Assembly: GCA_013396655.1 (NCBI GenBank) | Contig: WBMV01006289.1 | Span: 434,001-498,000 of the forward strand | Direction: 5' to 3' | Source of the DNA: Campylorhamphus procurvoides | Taxonomy: Eukaryota; Chordata; Aves; Passeriformes; Dendrocolaptidae | Length of the DNA stretch: 64,000 nucleotides | In this document: piece by piece, positions 21,846-35,703 of the stretch | How positions within the stretch are numbered: position 1 is the first letter of the stretch | How the letters are laid out: the number at the start of each line of letters is the position of its first letter | Notes under the pieces: generated by a model | What the model saw: the letters and a program-made list of their open reading frames with translations, nothing else | Database searches by the model: none | What the model was told of the DNA's origin: nothing | Program-made: the position numbers and the translations under genes

Positions 21846-24800
21846 GTCGGTGCTGCAGAATGCACCTTACGCAGCCAGTGACAGTGCCAGGTGTGTGTGG
21901 CTCTCGGTGGGCAGTGGTGCTCACACTTCCTCTGAGCCCGCAGAACATCTCTCCCTGCCCTTGGCCTCTTCCCCTCCCACCCCAGTCCCGCTGCCAGCCC
22001 ACATCCTGCCCCACACTGCTGTCTCCCCTACCACAGGTCTCTCCCACCCTCAAAAAACCTTCTCTCAGCCTGGGGCTGGAGGGGAACAGCAGGGTCAGCG
22101 CTGGTCATGGCCCTGGTGGGATTCAGCTCAGCATCAGCCCCATGGCTTGGGAGCTGGGTGCAGCCCCACACTGCCATGGGGATGTGACAACCACAGGAGC
22201 TGACCCACATCCAACCAGGATTGCCTGAGTCCCCCAGGACCTGGAGAAGGGCCCCCCAGGAAGGATCCAGCCCCAGCCCATGGTACCCAGGGCACCAAGA
22301 CCTCTCTGACCCACCATGTCCATGTGACTGTGCCCACGCTGCTGGTCAGGAGACAGAAAAGGATGAGGTGCGATGAAGTCCCACGGGGGCTGAGTGGGAG
22401 CGTGGCTTGCAGCCTCCCAGCTTTTGTGCCGGGTGCTTTCCTTGCATGCAGGCTTTTTGCTCTGGCTGTGAATCCTCCTATATCAAGTGTTTACACAACG
22501 TATTTTCCTGTCTTTATGAGAAAGGTCCAAGAATATGCCAGAGGAAGTTCCCCTGACTTGTTCGCATCCATTAGAAATTTCCACCAGAGTTTCAGGAATA
22601 TGCCTAATTGTGTCCACCTCCCCTTGGATCATTTTTGAATCATCATAAATCTTTCCTTATCCCATTCTGCTCATAATTAAAATTGCTTTGGCAGGGTTTT
22701 CTGCAGGAATTACTCTGCTCACTTCCAGCTAAAGCCAAGCAGGAGCCATGCAGGTCACATGCATTTTTCAGTTCCAAAGAAATTGATGATGCTCCACTGG
22801 GACTCATTCTAAACAAAAGGAGGAACCCATCCCACTAAAGTCATAACCCACTACAATTACTTTATACTTGGCCAATACAAATGAAACTCAGTTCCCGTCT
22901 CTGTATATCTTCCTTGCAACATGTTTTACTGCAGTTGTCTATTTTTATGGAATTGCTTAGGATGAGTCTGTATGTCCAGTAATTCATGAGCACTTGCTTT
23001 CTAGCAGCTCATCTGCTGAGGGTGATCAATTACAGCAAGGGAAGAAGCAGCCAGGCAGGCAGAGAGGCTGAGGGGCAGCTGCTGGGACAGCAGAGCATCT
23101 TCAAATGCTGAGGGTCACCTGGCCAGGGTGGGAACTGCCTCTCCCACTGATAAGACACTTGCTGGGACTCAGAGAGGTGTTTGTGGGTGCATGGTCTGAG
23201 GAGAGCAGGCTGTGCCCTTGCCAGTTTCACTTCTGCTGAAACCCAACATGGTAGGGTAGAGTAGTAGAAAAAAAGTATTCCCACCTTTATTTTTGTAACT
23301 ACAAATAGTTTCTGCTATTGCTTTAAAAACAGAATCAAGGTGGCTGAGACTCAGAGGTGGCTGCTGCTGCAAAGGGCAGTATGTAGCCAAGTTCAAAGCT
23401 CTTTGTGGGGGCCGGTACCACATGCCCACAGGTACCTGGGCTCAGAAAGGGGGGGTCTACGTGGCAGGATAGATACTGAGGGTTGCTCTGCAGGTAATGG
23501 AAAAAGGTACATATGGTAGGAGGGAGAGAAGACTTGAATGAGCTCTACTGGGAGCTGGTTAATCCCTGAGAGCCCTCTTACATGTCAGCTGATTTCCAAG
23601 GTTGGCTTCCCTGGAAGGGATTCAGGATGCTGCAGAACACATACTCCCACTGCGCTCCTGCTGCCTTGCTTACCAAGGAAGGGCCTGTCCCTGCCTGAGT
23701 AGCATAGATTTCCCAGTGGCAAGATGGTGAGTCTTGTGCCCCCGGCCACCCCAGGTCTTTGCTCCGCATGGGCTTGAGGGAGTGGGTACAAAGTTACTTT
23801 CTTGTGTCACCTCCTCACTGTCCCTCTGGACCCAGGGATCTGGAATGGACATGGACCTCCTTTGCTGTGCCCCAGCGCTGAGCAACAGACTGAGGTGATG
23901 CTCTCTCTCCCCTGAGAGCCCTGCCACAGGCTCTGTCTCTGGGGAAGGGGCATGGGTGTGTGTTGTTTACAGCAGAGGATCCTGCCCCACGGTGGCACAG
24001 CCTGTTCCCGTCCTTGTGCAATGTCCCCAGGCAAACCGCAGAGGAACCGAGTCACTCTGACACAGCCTGTCCGGCTCAGCTGCTGCCGGCGATACAGGGA
24101 GCACCTTCCTGGGGAGCCCCCCTCAGCCCTGCGGAGGGCTCAGCAGCCCACTGGAGCAAGGAGGCACCTGAAGGCACCCCTTTGGGAGTGTAGCATGGTA
24201 CTGGTGAGGACCCACACACCTGGGGTGCAGCACCACTGCTGCCATCCCTCCATTCCTCCTTGGGAACTTGGGACGGCTCCCTCTGAAGCTTTAGAGGCAT
24301 CTCCTGAGCACAGGAAGGGGATGATTCCCTCTACCAGAGGTCCCCAGGGAGTGTTTGACCCCAAGGCTGTCCCTGAGCTGCAGGGTGCCTTTGGGCAAGT
24401 CTCCCACCACACTATCTGGCACACAACCCCAGCAGCCCAACTCTCCTCGGGTGGTGATGGAGGAGAGCAGCATCTGATAAAAGCTTTCTCACAATTTTAA
24501 AGCGTTTGGACACAGGGAGATGCATTGTGAGTGGCACCTTGGATTGGAGGGGTGAGATGGCTGCAAGGATTAGTCAGGACCAGAAGGAAAGGGATGCTTC
24601 CAAGACAGTCCAGGGACAGTTGTGCCCTGCACTCCCCCACCCACAGGGACCTTGCAGCACTGGGGCAGCCCCAGCTGTGGAATACAGGGGCAGTTTTTGG
24701 CAAATCACTCCTGCCCACCACACCCAGTCCCTCTCAGAGATGCTTCTTTGATCTCAATTGTAGGACAGCTTTCTGCCTACTGCCCTTCACTGCCAAGCCA

Positions 24801-26404
24801 GTGGTGCCTTTTCACTGGGCATCATGGCCACTTGGGTAGCCCTGCCCATGCTGCCTTGCTGGCTCCCTGGCACCTGGCAGCAGCCACACGTGGGTGGCAC
24901 AGATAAGGGTTTGCCAAACAGGATGCCAAGGGCGTAGGTAACATTCATGTTATCTCACTGCTTGTGTGGTAGGGCATAAACAAGCGACTCTGCCCACCTG
25001 GGGAAACCCAGCACCTCTGCCCTGCCAGCAAGCTGGGGCACAGGGTGGGTACAGGGTGCTGGAGTGCAGATCCAGGGATGTGCCACATCCAAGGGCAGCC
25101 CTTCAGCCATGCAGGCAGTCCTTGCCCTAAGTGACAGCAGAACCACCCAGCCTATGGAGCTGTTCCTGCGAACAGTGATTGCTCTGCCTGTGCTCTGCCT
25201 GGCTCCCCATGGCACTGGGTATCCCTGGAAACCGAGCCAGCCACTGACCTGCCTGGCCTTCCCTAGATGGCACCCACCTCCTTGGCATGACAGAGCTGTC
25301 ATGCTGGCTTAGTGCAGAGGTAACCCAAGTGGTGGAGTCATTGGCAGCCACTGATAGGGCAGGGTACCACCACCCCAAACATCACCAGTGCTTTTGTCAC
25401 ATCTGGTTTAATGCAGAGATTTCAATTTTCTCCTGTCTCGCAGAGCAATCCCAGAGACTAGAGTCCTCTGTCTGCCACCTCTGTCACTCACTGTGTACTA
25501 TTGCCTGCTCCCCTCCCTGGCCCAGCAGATGAACATGCTTGGCACCAAGAGCTGTGTCTCCAGCCAGAGCCAGCCTCTGTGGAGCAAAAAACACCCTCTC
25601 CTCCGGCCAGGAAATCCTACGGCATCCCCTCTGGCAGGCACTGTGCCCAGCTGTGTTTTCCTCTGAGGCAGAAGGATCCTTGAGGACATCCATCTTTTGG
25701 CAGGTCAGCTTTTAAAAGAGTTCCTCTTCTCTTTCCCACCTCCCTGCTTCAGCACACAGCAGTTTGATGATTTCTCCCGTGGGATCTCGGTTATCTTTCT
25801 GCTCCAAGGAACTACTCTGTCATTTGATTTGCCAGTGTGTTTAAATTGCTGGTTTAATATCTGCAGGTAGGGCAGGCACTGGCGCTGGTTTTAAAGTGTT
25901 TTTTTCTCTCTCAACCACTTTGCTTTCGTGGATCTACAAACAGCCCTGTCCACGCTGCCCATGCTGTTGCAAACGACTGGGCTCTGCCCGGTGCAGCATT
26001 CCCTGGGTGTGTCACCCTGGGGACCGGGTAGCCCCCTCTGAATCACTGCTGCTGTGGCCATCCAGCTCTCCATGCAGAGGGTCGGCAGCACTTGCTGAAG
26101 TTGGCTCTCCCTAAGAGTCCTGACTTTTGGGGCAAGCCCCTGCAAGAAAAAACAAAAGCTAAAATAACAAGAGGAAGGATGTTCCTAACCATTTGTTGTC
26201 ACCTTTGAAATTAACTCCTCCTCCTCTGACCTCTTGCAGCTCTGCTTTAAAGAGCAAGATGGTCAGGGATGCCAATTTAGCTGTGCTTTGGTGATGGGCA
26301 GAGGCGTACAGACACCTTCACATCTGAGCAGCAAAAGCAAAAGGTCTTTTCTGCATTTTTCTGATAGGAAATGGTAAGACAACAAAGGGAGTGCTTTCCT
26401 AGCT
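21846..26404. other. intergenic, nothing recognised
   Basis: I found no exon with recognisable similarity on either strand between the SELP start and the PI-PLC gene. ORFs up to 277 aa occur, but they overlap in several frames, lack supported start and splice context and read as proline-, serine- and cysteine-rich noise. The SELP promoter should be in the first few hundred bases. Confidence 0.55.
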
Positions 26405-26417
26405 TTTATTTTTATTT
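26405..26417 (-). terminator. poly(A) signals for the PI-PLC-like gene
   Basis: Two AATAAA hexamers on the minus strand (26405-26410 and 26412-26417) lie about 210 bases beyond the stop codon at 26627. Confidence 0.6.
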
Positions 26418-26626
26418 ACCCTTGAAAGGAAAAGGGTATCTTTTTTGCAGAGGTATTTTGGGAGGACTCACTGGCCCAAAAGGAGGTGAGGCAGGACCTT
26501 CTCTCCCCACCCATCCCTGCCGAGCTGTGGGGATTCGGCTCGCCCAGCACCATACCTGGCTCCTCCAGGCAGAGCGGTGTGCAGGGGGCAGCTCCAGCCA
26601 CAGCTGCCAGCCGTCCTCTGCCGCTG

Positions 26627-27694
26627 TCACACCATCGTCACTCGACGGCTTCCTGGTGCTCTGCCAGCCCTTGAAACCCGCTTTGGCCCGAGGGGCAGTG
26701 AAGTCCTTCGGCAGAGGCTCGGGGCTGGGCGCAGTGTCCGTCCCGACGGACAGCGGCGCGGGCAGCGAGCGGAGCTGTGCCGGCTGCGGGATTTGTGCCC
26801 TGTGCCACGGCGCTGCCGCCGGGGTACCGTGGGTGTGCCGGGCGCTGCTGTGCTGTGTCCACTGGCCTGCAGGCCATTGCTCTCCACGATGAGCCGCAGC
26901 AGCCCAGCGCCGGGGAAGTCCATGATGACTATCCCCCAGCGCACGGGCTGCCCGCCCCGGCGCCGCAGGTGCTGGTAACAGCGGGGGTTCACAACGCGGG
27001 CCACCTCCTCGGGGCAGGTGAAGAGCCCATTGCCGGAGCAGAAGGTGAGGTACATAGTGGCGGGGTCCCCGTCAGCCGCCTTCTCCAGGTGCCGCCGCAC
27101 TCGGGCCCACTTGCGCTCCAGGGACAGCACGTTCCAGGCGTCGCTGATGCTCAGCCGCTCGTAGGGGATGCCCAGCACCTCCCGCCTCAGCGCCTCCAGC
27201 ACCACGATCTTCCCACGCACCTGTCCCAGTGTTGGCACATCCTCCTGGCACCACACACAGCCCTGTCCCTCCTCCAGCAGGCAGCGATGCAGCTGGGCGG
27301 CGAAGCCAGGCCGGGAGAAGACGGGCAGCTCCTCCTTGATGCGCATCAGCACGGCCTCGCCGGGGTGGGCGCGGAGGAAGCGCAGGGTGCGGCGCAGGAC
27401 GCCGCGCAGGGTGGCCCGCTGGAAGGTGCACAGGTGGTACACGCGGAGCTCGCCCCCCGACAGCTTGCAGCGCACGTCGAGGAAGCGGATGCCGGCCGCC
27501 AGCTGAGCCTCCAGGCCCCAGCTCTGGCACCGCAGGCGCCGGCCGCCGAACAGGCTGAGGGAGTCGTGGGTGCCGGGGATGGAGAGGCGGGAGAGGGGCA
27601 GGGCGTCGGGGAGCTGTGCCATCCAGTCGGGGCAGCAGGCAGCCGGCTGCGGCACGCTGTCGAACGCAGCACTGCGCCGGCACCATGTCTCCAT
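26627..27694 (-). CDS. PI-PLC X-domain protein, bacterial-type phosphatidylinositol phosphodiesterase-like
   Basis: This single-exon ORF of 355 aa resembles bacterial PI-PLC more than PLCXD1-3. Expected activity: cleavage of phosphatidylinositol, possibly of GPI anchors, by the two-histidine mechanism. Numbered from METWCRR, visible motifs are DWMAQLPDALPLSRLSIPGT (residues 23-42) with His43-Asp44, FLDVR (Asp73, Arg75), VYH (His87), MRIKEE (Lys120), VPTLGQVRGKIVVL (153-166) and IMDFP (Asp259). These correspond to His32, Asp67, Arg69, His82, Lys115 and Asp274 of the Bacillus enzyme. The last 80 residues are Arg/Ser/Pro-rich without known similarity. No signal peptide follows the chosen ATG. 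An acceptor at 27742 (GTGCCAG) suggests an upstream exon that may add N-terminal residues. The very high GC content matches the CpG-rich surroundings. Confidence 0.85.
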   Translation of the reverse strand: METWCRRSAAFDSVPQPAACCPDWMAQLPDALPLSRLSIPGTHDSLSLFGGRRLRCQSWGLEAQLAAGIRFLDVRCKLSGGELRVYHLCTFQRATLRGVLRRTLRFLRAHPGEAVLMRIKEELPVFSRPGFAAQLHRCLLEEGQGCVWCQEDVPTLGQVRGKIVVLEALRREVLGIPYERLSISDAWNVLSLERKWARVRRHLEKAADGDPATMYLTFCSGNGLFTCPEEVARVVNPRCYQHLRRRGGQPVRWGIVIMDFPGAGLLRLIVESNGLQASGHSTAAPGTPTVPRRQRRGTGHKSRSRHSSARCPRRCPSGRTLRPAPSLCRRTSLPLGPKRVSRAGRAPGSRRVTMV

Positions 27695-28130
27695 GCCCCC
27701 AGGAGAGCGGGCACCCCCGCGCCCGGCCGGCCCCCCGAGCCCTGGCACAGAGGAGAAGAGAAGCAGGCCATGAGCAGTGGGAGCACCGCACGGCCCCCCA
27801 TGCGTCCCAATCCCACCCTTCCCCAGTGGCATTCCCACCATACCATGAAACCCTACAGCATACCACATACCCTACACGCTGCTGCCAACACTTCACTGTA
27901 CTGTCACACCGTACTGCCCTCTCCCACCCTCGAGCACCTGTCCCAGCCCGCCCCTCCTGCACCCACCTGGGTTTGGCTGTGGCCGCGGAGCGGAGCCCGC
28001 CGGACGGGGCGCACGGCCGGGGGTGCCGGTGGCACACTGGCAGGGACAGCGACATGCCAGCCATTATCCCGGGGACATCCATGACGCGCGTCCTGCCTCG
28101 CAAAAGGCACGTGCGCCGGGGATTCATCCT
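27695..28130 (-). other. 5' flank of the PI-PLC-like gene, possible upstream exon
   Basis: A good acceptor (CTTCTCTTCTCCTCTGTGCCAG) ends at 27742. Upstream on the minus strand a GTGGGT donor at 27966-27961 could end a first exon. The candidate ATGs at 28127 and 28173 that feed this donor are not in frame with the catalytic exon, so the upstream exon is probably non-coding or differently bounded. Confidence 0.4.
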
Positions 28131-28808
28131 CAGACCTCAGCCAGGGGCAGCGCCTGATCCCGAGAGCTGCCACTCAGGAACCTGCACCTCCCTGCCCAGG
28201 AATCAGGACAAACGGGATGGGGGAGCCGCAGGGCGCTGTGGTGTTCCCACGGTGCTGTGCCTGCTCCAGGACCCGCTGGAGCCCTGATGGGGATCGCCCT
28301 CAGCCCTCTCAGGGGGACACCGTGTAGGGGGTCTGTGCTTGCGAGCGCATCCCAGGACCTGCTCAGCATGGAAAATGGGCTTCATCCCCCCGTTCCTCAG
28401 GCGCCAGCGGCTGCTCCACACCGGAGGCACTGCCGGGCTGCCCGGGGGCTGACCCGCCTCCTGCCCAGGGGACACACCTGCCGGCTACCCCGGCGGGCAG
28501 CCCGACAGGCCACAGACCGCTCTGAGCATCCCCCGGGCCACATCCCCTGCGCCGGGGCAGGGCGGGCACGGCGGCCCGGGGACACCGGGCGGGGGGGACA
28601 CTCCAGCCGCCCGGAGCCAGGCGGGGGTCCCTGGGGCAGCAGGGCCGGTTCATTCAGTTTCCGCAACAAAAAACTCGGGGGGCACACACGGCCCCCGGGC
28701 ACGCCCTGGGGACGGCCGTGTGTCCCGCTGCGCCTCCTACGGCCCCGCCTAAGCAGCGATGCCCCGGCCCAGCCCCGGCCCAGCCCCGCCACCCCGCGGC
28801 GGCGCAGC
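28131..28808. other. CpG-rich head-to-head interval before the gap
   Basis: This GC- and CpG-dense stretch lies between the PI-PLC-like gene (leftward) and HTATIP2 (rightward). I looked for HTATIP2 exons 1 and 2 (the GASGETGR nucleotide-binding motif) in all plus-strand frames and found none. Long ORFs here are composition artefacts of GC-rich DNA. Confidence 0.6.
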
Positions 28809-28872
28809 NNNNNNNNNNNNNNNNNNNNNNNNNNNNNNNNNNNNNNNNNNNNNNNNNNNNNNNNNNNNNNNN
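28809..28872. other. assembly gap, 64 Ns
   Basis: The run of Ns lies 31 bases before an HTATIP2 exon and is flanked by very GC-rich sequence. Its real length is unknown. Confidence 0.99.
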
Positions 28873-28879
28873 CCCCTGA

Positions 28880-30624
<1,745 letters not shown>

Positions 30625-30870
30625 AGCAAAAGGGATGGCAGGAAGAGCTGGATTTGCCATTCAGATGCTTGTTTGGGCTGAGGATGAGCACATGCATGGG
30701 AGAGGTGCAGGGTGCTTGCATGGCTAACGTGGAGCCAAAGGTGCACGTCTTTGCACAGCAGCTCATTCTGTCCGGGGATCAAAAACACAGGTGCTGGGTG
30801 AGGAGAAACAATGCACTCTGCTGCCTGGATCCAACACGCAAATGCAGGTAGAAGTGTAATCCAGGCCTCG

Positions 30871-30876
30871 AATAAA
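30871..30876 (+). terminator. HTATIP2: HTATIP2 poly(A) signal AATAAA
   Basis: A canonical hexamer lies 247 bases after the stop codon, with TG-rich sequence following. Confidence 0.65.
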
Positions 30877-33800
30877 ACCCTATGACTGATCTGTTTGTGC
30901 CAGCTTTGTGTTGAAATTATGTCTATCACCTGCACATCAACAACCCAGCCTTACCTGTCCAGACTGTGTCTTTTAGTGACCCTTCAGGGAATGCACACAG
31001 CCAAGTGGCCCTGCAATAGATTGACATGGGAAAGCAGAAACAGTGCTTAGCTGTCTGTGCAGACACTGCAGCTCACAGAGCACACGGTGGCACCAGTGCC
31101 ACTTGGATAGAGGAGCTCATGGATGCTCAGCAGCAGCTGCTGAGGCGCCTGCAGGGGTGGCTCTGCCCACAGCAGGTCTCTGCAAACAACACAACCTGTC
31201 CTCACTGATCTGCTCAGGGTGCAGAGGGACTGCTGCAGGGACGCAGCTGTTCAGACCTGGGCTGTGGCTTGGTATCTATAGTCACCTAAAAACCATGCAG
31301 ATGCTTGTGTTGACTTGAAAACACCTGTTCCTGCATGTCTTTCTGGGCTTTCCTTATGGACACAAATAAATCAGAGCTCAGCCCCATGTTGCCGGGGATA
31401 CTGTGCATGTGCAAGAGCTGAGGCCAGCCACATGCACATCTGCAAGTGGGCTTGCCCCTGCCCCACACTGCCCAGGTAGCAGAAAGGGAGCAGGTTCCTT
31501 CTGTGGGCATGGAGCAGGCACAACGAGCAGTGCATTATCCCAGCCACAGTCCCAACTGTTCTCAGGCCTTCTGCTCGGGGTCGAGGAACTTGGTGGCTCC
31601 ACAGCTGGGATGCAGGACTTACGTGACTCCCAAATTCCCAGCTGGCCAGAGTCCCAGCACTCTGGGTAATGCTGCTTTCCAGGATTTTCTCTGACCTCAC
31701 CCATGGCTCCTGTGTCAGTGACTTGGATGTGGCAAATGGAGGGAGCCTGGATCTCATCTCTGTCCTCTACACAAGCATTTTAGTCATTGGACAGGACCTC
31801 AGAAAGTTGGCAGAGGCAGTGAGATGGTGCAAGGCCTGCACTCAAGCAAATCTTCAATCATGTGTGGGGCTTAGTTCAGTGGGACCACAGAGCCACAGTT
31901 ACTGCTCAGACTCCCAGTGAGAGCGAAAATGATACCTGTAGAGTAATATTTCATGTCCGAAGGGAAATGAGAGGTAGTCTGGTCAGATTCATCACACAGG
32001 TTTCAGAGGGGTGCCGAACTTATGGAGCAGGAAACCTGTTCAAGCACGCAGCACTGGGTTACACAGGCATAATGCACTCCAGCACTCCAATTTTTTAAAA
32101 AGTGTGTTTGCTTATACAGGGGAGTGTAAATGAACACCTCAATTGGTAAGACCTTAAAAGAAGTGAAAATTGCATACAGATGAGAGAATGTAAAAGGAAT
32201 GCAGGCTCTGGAAAGTTACAGATGAAAGACAAGCCTTTCCTCAAGAAGACTTGAGGGAAGCATCCTAAAGGCATAAAAATGAATTATTACTATGTGAGAA
32301 GCAGGAAGGGAGCCTCAGGGACAGGATGTGATCAGGCTCTATAGGAAGAAAAGAGGCATGATGGAAAGGCTTGATGGGTTACTTGCATTGCCCATTGATG
32401 TGAAGGAGCTCACACTAGTGTCACTGCTTGGGGGACACACATTTGCATGACTGTCCCAAAGCATATGGGGGGGGGGGAATATTTTTAACCCCATTTTTAG
32501 AACACATGGTTAAAAATCTGCCAGAAGGAGCACTCAGATCAACTGCCAGATGTTCTCCTGGGTGAGAATTGCAGTGATCCCTTTACCAGAAAGTCAATGT
32601 TGTTAAATATGATACTAGTTTTTAAAAAGTTCCAGTGGGAACCAGGAAACTACAAAGCAGCTAGGCTGCCTTCTATAAAAGGCATGTTGTTAGAAAGGAT
32701 AATAAAGTCTGGAAATAACAGGGCCCAGGATAAATCGGGTGTAATGGGAGATTCCACATGGCTTTTGAGGGGGCAGTTGCAAGACACAAGCCTCAAGCGC
32801 TCTTGGAGGAAACCATCTATTGTGTACACAAGACAGTCTGGTCCTCAGAGTGCACTCGAATCTCCAAAAAGCTCTCCCAGAAGGGCTCTTAAAGAAATTA
32901 AGCTGTCGTGGGAAGAAAAGGAAGGTCTGTGTAATTTCTTATTGGAAATATTTTCTTAGCACTCTGAAGCCTTGAAATGCACAAAACAAACATTTGCTGG
33001 ACAAAGGTCTGTGGAAAATACAAGCTATTTCTGTGTTGCCCTTGTTTCTGCTCCATAGTATACAGTTTCTTCTTCAGTGTTTGATACATCTCTGTTAAAA
33101 TACACAACTGCAATCCCAACACACAGTTTAACTTCCTTATCACCTCTTTGCATGGAGTTCCCTCACACATTTTGGACCTCAGTTCTCCAGTTTGCTTTGT
33201 GCACTCATTAAACCCCCATCTCAGAGCTGTGCGAGAGATCACAGAGCTCATAGAGCATCGGTCACTGAACTACAGCAGAGCCACAGGAGCAGGTGACTTG
33301 CCCACCTAGGGCTGAAAGAGGTAAAGAAGGCAAAAGTCTTTAGGGGACAGACCCAGTTCCTCCACGATGTCTCACTGGGCTCCTCCAAGCAGCAGAAAGT
33401 CTGCAGAAATGGGGCCATGCCCCTGGCATTTCTGGCACATCTCTCTGCTTTTCAGGGAAATGCAGCCCTAGTGGCAGCTGGGGGAGAACATGGAAGGGTG
33501 CTCGGTGTCTGCTGGACAGCATTTGCAGAAACCGCCTGGTCCCAGAGACACAAAACCTCCTGGGATTCTGATACTGCCTTTATTACTGAAGATTAATGAG
33601 AAAAAATAACTGCATTCCAAATGGCTCAGCAGCAAGCGCAGGGCTGTGGGGGTTTCCCATGCAGTCCCATGGCCCTGCTGTCCTTCCCAGCCCTGAGCTG
33701 TGAGAATTGCCAGCACCTCTTGCCCAGCCCACACCACCACCCACTCCTCTCTGAGCCAGGGGCTGCCTGGACAGCTGGCAAAGCATCCTGCAAACACCAT

Positions 33801-35552
33801 CATGCTTCAAAGGACATTTTCCAAGCAGCCTCTGAGCTGGCAGGCACTGACCTGGCACTCAGTGACATCCTGGTAACATCCCTGCTAGTAATTGTATGGC
33901 CCTGACATTCTCTCTGGCCCCAAGGGCAGAGGTACAGCCCAGCAAGGGTGCAAAGCTTGCAAGCTGCTTTCCTTTGGAGAGCAGAGGCTGCACCTCTGGG
34001 AGTTGGGGCCACTGGACAAGCCCCAATTCAGGTGAGGCATCTCCATGCTGATAAAAAAACCTCCTCCTGACTCCTCTGGGTAAAGGGCAGAATAGCAGCC
34101 TTGAAAGGAGTAAAGAACCTCCATTCTCTGCAGCTGGAGGTTTTTTCTTTACCCACTATGCAAGACATGATGCAGGCTGGTGGGCATCTCAATGCTAGCA
34201 GTGGGAAGGGGCAGCCCACCAGACCCCCAGGTCTGGTACCCCTGCCAGGGTTCATCTGGGGGGCTCTAATCAGCCTAAGCTCAGGCAAACATCATTCCAG
34301 AATCCTATCCCTCTGAAAGACTGTACTTTTTTTTTTTTCATTCAGTTTCCATTACAAACCAGTACAAAGCTAGCCCAAGCTCTCCAGGGAGGCAGAGTTT
34401 CCAACAGACTTCCAGCTTTCACTTACTGCACTCACACGCTGAAATGCAGACAGTGTCTTACTGCATAGTCCCAGAACAGGTCCAAAATCCAGCTGGAAGC
34501 CAGAACCAGGCACAGCTCTGACACAGCTCAAATAGGAAAATGGGGTCCAGTGCTGAACTTAAATATAGCTCTGGGCTGGGGTGCAGGTGGGTCTGGTCAG
34601 AGCAATGAGTTGTTGGTGCCCCAGGGTGGGGACAGCCAGGTTGGGAGCAAGGTTCCTATTCCCTGCTCCGAGTATTAAACAAGGCACTCACATGCACATT
34701 TTCATATTTACCCAGACAGCCAATGTCAGCCAGGCACATGGCATATTTTCAGGGCTGGTGGTGGCCACCCTGTCCACTCCAAGTGCTGCTAAGCTGCGTT
34801 AGAAATTACTCCATTGCAGCTGCTGGCTGTAGCTCAGCCTCCACCTGAGCAGCCATGAGGGGGGCCAGCGAGCCAGGGCTTTGGCTGTGGGACCCCTCGG
34901 AGCCAGGCTGGTCCCCGTGTTTGTCATGAGCTGTCCCTCAGCAGGCAGCCTCACTTGGTGGTGTTGCACCTACACTGTGCCCGGGTGCCTGGCTGAGGCT
35001 GGGAGGAACTCACACTGCAGATGTTTTTGGACTCATCAAAGTGTCACTGTTAGATTAAACCAGAACATTTGCTATGATGAAAAGACTCATTTTTTTCAAG
35101 CTTACAGGAAAATGAACTTGTTCTGGAACAAAAGTCACTGTTACCCACCAGCTGTTAGCCACTCTTGAACCTGTGGATGCTTTGACAGTAGCCACCGCCT
35201 TTGAACTAACAGCAAAACTTCTTGTAAGAACTTTTATTTTTCTGAAAGTACTCTTTTCATTGGAAAATACCTCACTTGAATGAAGCATTTCTACCTGACT
35301 CTTCTAAATACTGACCTAGAGCCTGATATGTCATTAAAAGAAACTCTGTGGGCTTCCTGAAGCCCTCCCAGACAGCAGCTCAGCCCTTCCAATTTGATTA
35401 CCTGATCTCACCCCAGAAAACCCACTTTTTTTTCCACCCCGTGTGAGCTTAGAGAGGAGAAAACAAAATCCAGAAGCCGCTGGGGCCGGGGCCAGCTGCA
35501 GCAGGCTGGCCGGCATTGGTTACGGGGCTGGCGGGGGTCCAGCTCCCAGTGC
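30877..35552. other. HTATIP2-RGS5 intergenic interval
   Basis: It holds a degenerate CR1 remnant (32597-32790) and a G-tract at 32467-32477. No other gene was recognised. The short ORFs overlap in several frames and show no family motif. Confidence 0.6.
32597..32790 (+). mobile_element. decayed CR1 LINE reverse-transcriptase fragment
   Basis: The plus-strand frame reads ILVFKKFQWEPGNYKAARLP, then IKGMLLERIIK and VMGDSTWLL. This corresponds to the CR1 ORF2 pattern FKKGxxEDPGNYRPVSLTSVPGKIMEQI and VIxxSQHGF. It is an old, mutated copy without intact catalytic residues. Confidence 0.7.
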
Positions 35553-35559
35553 TATATAG
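35553..35559 (+). promoter_or_regulatory. RGS5: RGS5 TATA-like box
   Basis: TATATAG lies about 101-107 bases before the RGS5 ATG, so transcription would start near 35585 and leave a 5' UTR of roughly 75 bases. It sits in otherwise GC-rich sequence. Confidence 0.6.
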
Positions 35560-35659
35560 GAACGAGACGGGGGAGCTGGGCTGCAGACGGAGCCACTGCT
35601 GCCTGGTTTAGCCATCACTCACACTCTTCTCGCGGCTGAGGAAACTACAGCCTGCCAAG

Positions 35660-35703
35660 ATGTGCAAAGGATTAGCAGCGCTGCCCCACACGTGCCTGGA
35701 GAG
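35660..35703 (+). CDS. RGS5: RGS5 exon 1
   Basis: This 44-base coding part encodes [14 protein letters not shown] and ends AG before GTGAGA. ATG context is CCAAGATG. Confidence 0.97.

Noticed and set aside
21270..22228. ORFs of 155-277 aa upstream of SELP
   Set aside because: Several frames are open at once and none has recognisable domains; the leader exon on the minus strand explains part of the region.
26777..28287. Plus-strand ORFs of 435 and 223 aa and a 351-aa minus-strand frame over the PI-PLC gene
   Set aside because: They are off-frame readings of GC-rich coding DNA where stops are rare; they lack family motifs.
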